Of a DNA stretch of 64,000 nt, positions 50,487 to 60,747 are shown piece by piece. The number at the start of each line of letters is the position of its first letter. The stretch's first letter is position 1. The DNA comes from Megascapheus bottae (taxonomy: Eukaryota; Chordata; Mammalia; Rodentia; Geomyidae), in contig JANJXV010000267.1 in assembly GCA_024803745.1 (NCBI GenBank), positions 621,001 through 685,000 on the forward strand, read 5' to 3'. Both the position numbers and the translations under genes were made by a program. Below the pieces are notes generated by a model that worked only from the letters and a program-made list of their open reading frames with translations, was not told the origin of the DNA and ran no database searches.

Positions 50487-52859
50487 GGAGGTGTGTGAAG
50501 TCACAGAATCGAGTTGTCTGAAGTCACAATGGAGGTGTGTGAAGTCATAGAATGGAGGTGTGTGAAGTCAGAATAGAGGTGTGCGAAGTCATAGAATGGA
50601 GGTGGGTGAAGTCAGAATGGAGCTGTGTGAAGTCTTAGAATTGAGGTGTGTGCAGTCAGAATGGAGGTGTGTGAACTCATAGAATGGAGGTGTGTGAAGT
50701 CACAATGGAGGTGTGTGAAGTCATAGAATGGAGGTGTGGGAAGTAAAAATGGAGTTTGTGAACTCATAGAATGAAGGTGTGTGAACTCATAGAATGGAGG
50801 TTGTGAAGTCATGGAATGGAGGTGTGTGAAGTCAAAGAATGCAGGTGTGTGAAGTCATCGAATGGAGGTATGTAAAGTCATGTCATGGAGGTGTGTGAAG
50901 TCACAGAATGGAGGTGTGTGAAATCAGAATTGAGGTGTGCTAAGTCATAGAATGGAGATGTGTGAAGTCAGAATGGAGGTGTGTGAACTCATAGAACGGA
51001 GGTGTGTGAAGTCAGAATGGAGGTGTGTGAACTCATGGAATGGAGGTATGTGAAGTCACAATAGAGGTGTGTGAAGTCATAGAATGGTGGTATGTGAAGT
51101 TACAGAATGGAGGTGTGGAAGTCATAGAATGGAGGTGTGTGAAGTCAGAAATTGAGGTGTGTGAAGTCACAGAATATAGGTGTGTGAATTCAGAATGGAG
51201 GTGTGTGAAGTCATAGAATGGAGGTGTGTGAAGTCATATATTGGAGGTGTGTGAAGTTACAGAATTGAGGTGTGTGAAGTCACAGAATGGAGGTGTGTGA
51301 ACTCAGAATGGAGGTGAGTGAAGTCACAGAATGGAGGTGTGTGAAGTCATAGAATGGAGGTGTGTGAAGTCACAAAATGGAGGTGTGTGAAGTCATAGAA
51401 TGGAGGTGTGTCAACTCAGAAATGAGGTATGTGAAGTCATAAAATGGAGGTGTGTGAAGTCAGAGAATGGAGATATGTGAAGGCACAGAATGGAGTTGTA
51501 TGAAATCAGAGAATGGAGGTATGTGAAGTCAGAGAATCGAGGTGTGTGAAGTCACAGAATGGAGGTGTGTGAGGTCACAGAATGGAGGTGTGTGAACACA
51601 CAATGGAGGTGAGTGAAGTCACAGAATGGAGGTGTGTGAAGTCATAGAATGGAGATGTGTGAAGTCACAGAATGCAGGTGTGTGAAGTAATAGAATGGAG
51701 GTGTGTGAAGTCACAAAATGGAGGTGTGTGAAGTCATAGAATGGAGGTGTGTGAAGTCAAAGGATGGAGGTGTGTGAAGTCAGAATGCAGGTGTGTGAAG
51801 TCATAGAATGGATGTGTTTGAAGTCGTAGAATGGAGGTGTGTGAAGTCAGAGAATGGAGGTGTGTGAAGTCAGAATGCAGGTGTGTGAAGTAATAGAATG
51901 GAGGTGTGTGAAGTCATAGAATGGAGGTGTGTGAAGCCATAGATTGGAAGTGTGTGAAGTCATAGAATGGAGGTGTGTGAAGTCACAGATTGAAGGTGTG
52001 TGGAAGTCATAGTATGGAGGTGTGTGAAGTCACAGAAAGGAGGTGTGTGAAATCACAGAATGAAGTTGTGTGAAGTCACAATGGAGGTGTGTGAAGTCAT
52101 AGAATGGATTGTGTGTGAAATTATAGAATGGAGGTGTGTGAATCACAGAATTGAGGTGTGTAAAGTCACAGAGTGGAGGTGTGTGAAGTCACAGAATGGA
52201 GTTGTGTGTGAAGTCATAGAATGGAGGTGTGTGAAGTCACAGAAGGCAGGTGTGTGAAGTCACAGAATACAGTTGTGTGAAGTCATGGAATGGAGGTGTG
52301 TGAAGTCAGAATGCAGGTGTGTGAAGTCATAGAATGGAGGTGTGTGAAGTCATAGAATGTAGGTGTGTGGAGTCATAGACTGGAAGTGTGTGAAGTCATA
52401 AAATGGAGGTGTGTGAAGTCATAGATTGAAGGTGTGTGGAAGTCATAGTATGGAGGTGTGTGAAGTCACAGAAAGGAGGTGTGTGAAGTCACAGAATGGA
52501 GGTGTGTGAAGTCAAAACGGAGGTGTGTGAAGTCAAAGAATGGAGGTGTGTGAAGTCATAGAATGGAGGTGTATGAAGTCATGGAATAGAGGTTTGTGAA
52601 GTCAAACAATGGAAGTGTGTGCAGTTACAGAATGGAGGTGTGTGAAGTCATAGAATGGAGCTGTGTGAAGTCATTGAATGGAGGAGTGTGAAGTCAGAAT
52701 GGAGATGTGTGAAGTCACATAATGGAGGTGTGTGCAGTCATAGAATGGAGGTGTATGAAGTCGTAGAATGGAGGTTTGTGAAGTCAGAATGCAGGTGTGT
52801 GTAGTCATAGAATGGAGGTGTGTGAAGTCATAGAATGGAGGTGTGCGAAGTCACAGAAG
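50487..52859 (+). repeat. 2,373-bp HOR, copy 3
   Basis: This copy is again colinear at an offset of 2,373, with E at 51595 and the same private variants. I found no difference from copy 2 in the stretches compared. Confidence 0.92.
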
Positions 52860-55800
52860 GGAGGTGTGTGAAGTCACAGAATCGAGTTGTCTGAAGTCAC
52901 AATGGAGGTGTGTGAAGTCATAGAATGGAGGTGTGTGAAGTCAGAATAGAGGTGTGCGAAGTCATAGAATGGAGGTGGGTGAAGTCAGAATGGAGCTGTG
53001 TGAAGTCTTAGAATTGAGGTGTGTGCAGTCAGAATGGAGGTGTGTGAACTCATAGAATGGAGGTGTGTGAAGTCACAATGGAGGTGTGTGAAGTCATAGA
53101 ATGGAGGTGTGGGAAGTAAAAATGGAGTTTGTGAACTCATAGAATGAAGGTGTGTGAACTCATAGAATGGAGGTTGTGAAGTCATGGAATGGAGGTGTGT
53201 GAAGTCAAAGAATGCAGGTGTGTGAAGTCATCGAATGGAGGTATGTAAAGTCATGTCATGGAGGTGTGTGAAGTCACAGAATGGAGGTGTGTGAAATCAG
53301 AATTGAGGTGTGCTAAGTCATAGAATGGAGATGTGTGAAGTCAGAATGGAGGTGTGTGAACTCATAGAACGGAGGTGTGTGAAGTCAGAATGGAGGTGTG
53401 TGAACTCATGGAATGGAGGTATGTGAAGTCACAATAGAGGTGTGTGAAGTCATAGAATGGTGGTATGTGAAGTTACAGAATGGAGGTGTGGAAGTCATAG
53501 AATGGAGGTGTATGAAGTCAGAAATTGAGGTGTGTGAAGTCACAGAATATAGGTGTGTGAATTCAGAATGGAGGTGTGTGAAGTCATAGAATGGAGGTGT
53601 GTGAAGTCATATATTGGAGGTGTGTGAAGTTACAGAATTGAGGTGTGTGAAGTCACAGAATGGAGGTGTGTGAACTCAGAATGGAGGTGAGTGAAGTCAC
53701 AGAATGGAGGTGTGTGAAGTCATAGAATGGAGGTGTGTGAAGTCAAAGCATGGAGGTGTGTGAAGTCATAGAAGGCAGGTGTGTGAAGTTATGTAATGGA
53801 AGTGTGTGAAGTCATAGAATGGAGGTGTGTGAACTCATAGAATGGAGGTGTGTGAAATCATGGACTGGACGTGTGTGAAATCAAAGAATGGAGGTGTGGG
53901 AAGTGAAAAAATGGAGGTGTGTGAAGTCACAGAATGGAAGTGTGTGAAGTCAAAATTGAGGTGTGTGAAGTCAAAGAATGGAGGTGTGTGAAGTCACAGA
54001 ATGGAGGTCTATGAAGTCATGGAATGGAGGTTTGTGAGGTCAAATATTTGAAGTGTGTGAAGTTACAGAAAGGAGGTGTGTGAAGTCATAGAATGGAGGT
54101 GTGTGAAGTCATAGAATGGAGGTGTGTGAAGTCACAGAAGGCAGGTGTGTGAAGTCACAGAATACAGTTGTGTGAAATCACAATGGAGGTATGTGAATTC
54201 ATAGAATGGAGGTGTGTGAAGTGAAAGAATGGAGGTGTGTGAAGTCATAGAATGGAGGTGTGTGAAATCACAGAATGGATTTGTGTGTAGTCAGAGTGCA
54301 GGTGTGTAAAGTCACAGATTGTAGGTGTGTGAAGTTAGATTGGAGGTGTGTGAAGTAACAGAATGGAGGTGTGTCAACTCAGAAAGGAGGTGTGTGAAGT
54401 CATAGAATGGAGGTGTGTGAAGTCATAGAATGGAGGTGTTTGAAGTCATAGAATGTTGGTTTTTGAAGTCACAGAATGGAGGTGTGTGAAGTCATAGAAT
54501 GGAGGTGTGTGAAGTCAGATTGGAGGTGTGTGAAGTAACAGGATGGAGGTGTATCAACGCAGAAAGGAGGTGTGTGAAGTCATAGAATGGAGGTGTGTGA
54601 AGTCATAGAATGGAGGTGTGTGAAATCATAGAATGGAGGTGTGTGAAGTCACAGAAATGAGGTGTTTGAAGTCAAAATGGAAGTGTGTGAAGTCAGAATG
54701 GAGGTGTGTGAAGTCATAGAATGGAGGTGTGTGAAGTCATAGAATGGAGGTGTGTGAACTCATACAAAGGAGAAGTGTGAAGTCATGGAATGGAGGTGTG
54801 TGAAGTCACAGATGGAGGTTTGTGAAGGCATAGAATGGAGGGGTGTGAAGTTACAGAATGGAGGTGTGTGAAGTCACAGAATGGAGGTGTGTGAACTCAG
54901 AATGGAGGTGTGTGAATTCACAGAAGGGAGGTTTGTGAAGTCATATAATGGATGTTTCTGAAGTAAGAATGAAGGTGTGTGAAGCCATAAAATGGAGGTG
55001 TGTGAAGTCAAAATGCAGGTGTGTGAAGTCAAACAATGGAGGTGTGTGAAGTCACAGAATGGAGATGTGTGAAGTCACAGAATGGAAGTGTGTGAAGTCA
55101 AAATGGAGGTGTGTGAATTCAGAGAATGGAGGTGTGTGAAGTCAAATCATGGACGTGTGTGAAGTCAAAATTTTGGTGTGTGAAGTCACAAATGCAGGTG
55201 TGTGAAGTCACAGAATGGAGGTGTGTGAAGTCAAAATGGAGGTGTGTGAAGTCAAAGAATGGATGTGTTTGAAGTCATAGAATGGAGGTGTGTGAAGTCA
55301 GAATGCAGGTGTGTGAAGTCAGAATGCAGGTGTGTGAAGTCATAGAATGGATGTGTTTGAAGTCGTAGAATGGAGGTGTGTGAAGTCAGAGAATGGAGGT
55401 GTGTGAAGTCAGAATGCAGGTGTGTGAAGTCATAGAATGGAGGTGTGTGAAGTCATAGAATGGAGGTGTATGAAGTCGTAGAATGGAGGTTTGTGAAGTC
55501 AGAATGCAGGTGTGTGTAGTCATAGAATGGAGGTGTGTGAAGTCATAGAATGGAGGTGTGCGAAGTCACAGAAGGGAGGTGTGTGAAGTCACAGAATCGA
55601 GTTGTCTGAAGTCACAATGGAGGTGTGTGAAGTCATAGAATGGAGGTGTGTGAAGTCAGAATAGAGGTGTGCGAAGTCATAGAATGGAGGTGGGTGAAGT
55701 CAGAATGGAGCTGTGTGAAGTCTTAGAATTGAGGTGTGTGCAGTCAGAATGGAGGTGTGTGAACTCATAGAATGGAGGTGTGTGAAGTCACAATGGAGGT

Positions 55801-56682
55801 GTGTGAAGTCATAGAATGGAGGTGTGGGAAGTAAAAATGGAGTTTGTGAACTCATAGAATGAAGGTGTGTGAACTCATAGAATGGAGGTTGTGAAGTCAT
55901 GGAATGGAGGTGTGTGAAGTCAAAGAATGCAGGTGTGTGAAGTCATCGAATGGAGGTATGTAAAGTCATGTCATGGAGGTGTGTGAAGTCACAGAATGGA
56001 GGTGTGTGAAATCAGAATTGAGGTGTGCTAAGTCATAGAATGGAGATGTGTGAAGTCAGAATGGAGGTGTGTGAACTCATAGAACGGAGGTGTGTGAAGT
56101 CAGAATGGAGGTGTGTGAACTCATGGAATGGAGGTATGTGAAGTCACAATAGAGGTGTGTGAAGTCATAGAATGGTGGTATGTGAAGTTACAGAATGGAG
56201 GTGTGGAAGTCATAGAATGGAGGTGTGTGAAGTCCGAAATTGAGGTGTGTGAAGTCACAGAATATAGGTGTGTGAATTCAGAATGGAGGTGTGTGAAGTC
56301 ATAGAATGGAGGTGTGTGAAGTCATATATTGGAGGTGTGTGAAGTTACAGAATTGAGGTGTGTGAAGTCACAGAATGGAGGTGTGTGAACTCAGAATGGA
56401 GGTGAGTGAAGTCACAGAATGGAGGTGTGTGAAGTCATAGAATGGAGGTGTGTGAAGTCACAAAATGGAGGTGTGTGAAGTCATAGAATGGAGGTGTGTC
56501 AACTCAGAAATGAGGTATGTGAAGTCATAAAATGGAGGTGTGTGAAGTCAGAGAATGGAGATATGTGAAGGCACAGAATGGAGTTGTATGAAATCAGAGA
56601 ATGGAGGTATGTGAAGTCAGAGAATCAAGGTGTGTGAAGTCACAGAATGGAGGTGTGTGAGGTCACAGAATGGAGGTGTGTG
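51595..56682 (+). repeat. HOR interval between E markers, 5,088 bp
   Basis: It starts inside the 2,373-bp array and leaves it at 53746. It then holds D near 53860, F 54041, T near 54453, A near 54949, GTCATGTCATGG near 55966 and G near 56570. Around 55,440-55,470 it jumps from the CAGAATGCAGG run into the TATGAAGTCGTAG stretch. This skips the GATTGAAGG and TG-expanded monomers found at that point in sister units. Confidence 0.82.
52860..53745 (+). repeat. 2,373-bp HOR, partial copy 4
   Basis: It continues colinear with copy 3 for 886 bp, with one visible change (GTATGAAG near 53511 for GTGTGAAG). It diverges at 53746, where AAGTCAAAGCATGG replaces AAGTCACAAAATGG. From there the sequence enters the AAGGCAGG-D-F type II path. 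Confidence 0.9.
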
Positions 56683-59600
56683 AACACACAATGGAGGTGA
56701 GTGAAGTCACAGAATGAAGGTGTGTGAAGTCATAGAATGGAGATGTGTGAAGTCACAGAATGCAGGTGTGTGAAGTAATAGAATGGAGGTGTGTGAAGTC
56801 ACAAAATGGAGGTGTGTGAAGTCAGAGAATGGAGGTATGTGAAGTCAAAGGATGGAGGTGTGTGAAGTCATAGAAGGCAGGTGTGTGAAGTTATGTAATG
56901 GAAGTGTGTGAAGTCATAGAATGGAGGTGTGTGAACTCATAGAATGGTGGTGTGTGAAATCATGGACTGGACGTGTGTGAAATCAAAGAATGGAGGTGTG
57001 GGAAGTGAAAAAATGGAGGTGTGTGAAGTCACAGAATGGAAGTGTGTGAAGTCAAAATTGAGGTGTGTGAAGTCAAAGAATGGAGGTGTGTGAAGTCACA
57101 GAATGGAGGTCTGTGAAGTCATGGAATGGAGGTTTGTGAGGTCAAATATTTGAAGTGTGTGAAGTTACAGAAAGGAGGTGTGTGAAGTCATAGAATGGAG
57201 GTGTGTGAAGTCATAGAATGGAGGTGTGTGAAGTCACAGAAGGCAGGTGTGTGAAGTCACAGAATACAGTTGTGTGAAATCACAATGGAGGTATGTGAAT
57301 TCATAGAATGGAGGTGTGTGAAGTGAAAGAATGGAGGTGTGTGAAGTCATAGAATGGAGGTGTGTGAAATCACAGAATGGATTTGTGTGTAGTCACAGAG
57401 TGCAGGTGTGTAAAGTCACAGATTGGAGGTGTGTGAAGTCAGATTGGAGGTGTGTGAAGTAACAGAATGGAGGTGTGTCAACTCAGAAAGGAGGTGTGTG
57501 AAGTCATAGAATGGAGGTGTGTGAAGTCATAGAATGGAGGTGTTTGAAGTCATAGAATGTTGGTTTTTGAAGTCACAGAATGGAGTTGTGTGAAGTCATA
57601 GAATGGAGGTGTGTGAAGTCAGATTGGAGGTGTGTGAAGTAACAGGATGGAGGTGTATCAACTCAGAAAGGAGGTGTGTGAAGTCATAGAATGGAGGTGT
57701 GTGAAGTCATAGAATGGAGGTGTGTGAAATCATAGAATGGAGGTGTGTGAAGTCACAGAAATGAGGTGTTTGAAGTCAAAATGGAAGTGTGTGAAGTCAG
57801 AATGGAGGTGTGTGAAGTCATAGAATGGAGGTGTGTGAAGTCACAGAATGGAAGTGTGTGAACTCATACAAACGAGGAGTGTGAAGTCAAGGAATAGAGG
57901 TGTGTGAAGTCACAGATGGAGGTGTTTGAAGTCATAGAATGGAGGGGTGTGAAGTTACAGAATGGAAGTGTGTGAAGTCACAGAATGGAGGTGTGTGAAC
58001 TCAGAATGGAGGTGTGTGAATTCACAGAAGGGAGGTTTGTGAAGTCATATAATGGATGTTTCTGAAGTAAGAATGAAGGTGTGTGAAGCCATAAAATGGA
58101 GGTGTGAGAAGTCAAAATGCAGGTGTGTGAAGTCAAACAATGGAGGTGTGTGAAGTCACAGAATGGAGATGTGTGAAGTCACAGAATGGAAGTGTGTGAA
58201 GTCAAAATGGAGGTGTGTGAATTCAGAGAATGGAGGTGTGTGAAGTCAAATCATGGACGTGTGTGAAGTCAAAATTTTGGTGTGTGAAGTCACAAATGCA
58301 GGTGTGTGAAGTCACAGAATGGAGGTGTGTGAAGTCAAAATGGAGGTGTGTGAAGTCAAAGAATGGATGTGTTTGAAGTCATAGAATGGAGGTGTGTGAA
58401 GTCAGAATGCAGGTGTGTGAAGTCAGAATGCAGGTGTGTGAAGTCATGGAATGGATGTGTTTGAAGTCGTAGAATGGAGGTGCGTGAAGTCAGAGAATGG
58501 AGGTGTGTGAAGTCATAGAATGGAGGTGTGTGAAGTCATAGAATGGAGGTGTGTGAAGTCATAGATTGGAAGTGTGTGAAGTCATAGAATGGAGGTGTGT
58601 GAAGTCATAGATTGAAGGTGTGTGGAAGTCATAGTATGGAGGTGTGTGAAGTCACAGAAAGGAGGTGTGTGAAATCACAGAATGCAGTTGTGTGAAGTCA
58701 CAATGGAGGTGTGTGAAGTCATAGAATGGAGTTGTGTGAAATCAAAGAATGGAGGTTTGTTAAGTCATAGAATAGATTGTGTGTGAAATCATAGAATGGA
58801 GGTGTGTGAATCACAGAATTGAGGTGTGTAAAGTCACAGAGTGGAGGTATGTGAAGTCACAGAATGGAGTTGTGTGTGAAGTCATAGAATGGAGGTGTGT
58901 GAAGTCACAGAATGCAGGTGTGTGATGTCAGAATGGAGGTGTGTGAAGTCACCGAATGGAGGTATGTGACGTCATAAATGTTGGTGTGTGAAGTCATAGA
59001 ATGGAGGTGTGAAGTCATAGAATGGAGGTGTGTGGAGTCATAGACTGGAAGTGTGTGTAGTCATAGAATGGAGGTGTGTGAAGTCATAGATTGAAGGTGT
59101 TTGGAAGTCATAGTATGGAGGTGTGTGAAGTCACAGAAAGGAGGTGTGTGAAGTCACAGAATGGAGGTGTCTGAAGTCAAAACGGAGGTGTGTGAATTCA
59201 AAGAATGGAGGTGTGTGAAGTCATAGAATGGAGGTGTATGAAGTCATGGAATAGAGGTTTGTGAAGTCAAACAATGGAAGTGTGTGCAGTTACAGAATGG
59301 AGGTGTGTGAAGTCATAGAATGGAGGTGTGTGAAGTCATTGAATGGAGGAGTGTGAAGTCAGAATGGAGATGTGTGAAGTCACATAATGGAGGTGTGTGC
59401 AGTCATAGAATGTTGGTGTGTGAAGTCATAGAATGGAGGTGTATGAAGTCGTAGAATGGAGGTTTGTGAAGTCAGAATGCAGGTGTGTGTAGTCATAGAA
59501 TGGAGGTGTGTGAAGTCATAGAATGGAGGTGTGTGAAGTCATACATCGGAAGTGTGTTCAGTCATAGAATGGATGTGTGGGAAGTCATAGAATGGAGGTG

Positions 59601-60747
59601 TGTGAAGTCATAGAATGGAGGTGTGTGAAGTCACAGAATCGAGTTGTCTGAAGTCACAATGGAGGTGTGTGAAGTCATAGAATGGAGGTGTGTGAAGTCA
59701 GAATAGAGGTGTGCGAAGTCATAGAATGGAGGTGTGTGAAGTCAGAAGGGAGCTGTGTGAAGTCTTAGAATTGAGGTGTGTGCAGTCAGAATGGAGGTGT
59801 GTGAACTCATAGAATGGAGGTGTGTGAAGTCACAATGGAGGTGTGTGAAGTCATAGAATGGAGGTGTGGGAAGTAAAAATGGAGTTTGTGAACTCATAGA
59901 ATGAAGGTGTGTGAACTCATAGAATGGAGGTTGTGAAGTCATGGAATGGAGGTGTGTGAAGTCAAAGAATGCAGGTGTGTGAAGTCATCGAATGGAGGTA
60001 TGTAAAGTCATGTCATGGAGGTGTGTGAAGTCACAGAATGGAGGTGTGTGAAATCAGAATTGAGGTGTGCTAAGTCATAGAATGGAGGTGTGTGAAGTCA
60101 GAATGGAGGTGTGTGAACTCATAGAACGGAGGTGTGTGAAGTCAGAATGGAGGTGTGTGAACTCATGGAATGGAGGTATGGGAAGTCACAATGGTGGTGT
60201 GTGAAGTCATAGAATGGTGGTATGTGAAGTTACAGAATGGAGGTATGGAAGTCATAGAATGGAGGTGTGTGAAGTCAGAAATTGAGGTGTGTGAAGTCAC
60301 AGAATATAGGTGTGTGAATTCAGAATGGAGGTGTGTGAAGTCATAGAATGGAGGTGTGTGAAGTCATACATTGGAGGTGTGTGAAGTTACAGAATTGAGG
60401 TGTGTGAAGTCACAGAATAGAGGTGTGTGAAATCAGAATGGAGGTGAGTGAAGTCACAGAATGGAGGTGTGTGAAGTCATAGAATGGAGATGTGTGAAGT
60501 CATAGAATGGAGGTGTGTGAAGTCACAAAATGGAGGTGTGTGAAGTCATAGAATGGAGGTGTGTCAACTCAGAAATGAGGTATGTGAAGTCATAAAATGG
60601 AGGTGTGTGAAGTCAGAGAATGGAGATATGTGAAGGCACAGAATGGAGTTGTATGAAATCAGAGAATGGAGGTATGTGAATTCAGAGAATCGAGGTGTGT
60701 GAAGTCACAGAATGGAGGTGTGTGAGGTCACAGAATGGAGGTGTGTG
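56683..60747 (+). repeat. HOR unit, 4,065 bp, full type II
   Basis: This is a complete long type II unit. D is near 56963, F 57143, T near 57558, A near 58051, the CAGAATGCAGG run near 58400, GATTGAAGG near 58610, H at 59543, GTCATGTCATGG near 60011 and G near 60625. It is more diverged than the 2,373-bp copies. Near 58,920-59,010 it has a local set of odd monomers, including a shortened AGGTGTGA monomer (59005-59012) and an isolated TGACGTCA at 58967-58974. Confidence 0.83.

Noticed and set aside
35402..52257. Other + strand frames of 60-65 codons (35402, 41931, 45032, 47314, 49687, 52060)
   Set aside because: They have the same repeat-derived Cys/Val/Glu-rich pattern, and their identical copies sit at the 6,529-bp and 2,373-bp repeat offsets. 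Base conservation follows DNA duplication, not coding selection.
45741..53745. Equating the 2,373-bp HOR with the bovine 1.706 satellite unit of similar size and monomer length
   Set aside because: Only the sizes are similar. I cannot compare sequences, and most units in this window have other lengths, so the identity is not claimed.
45866..59942. Minus-strand frames of 66 codons (45866, 48239, 50612, 52985, 55700, 59742) and 67 codons at 2037-2240
   Set aside because: They are antisense readings of the monomer (repeats of His-Thr-Ser-Ile-Leu type). They are open because TCA-tail deletions avoid the TGA stop. No promoter, domain or independent conservation is visible.
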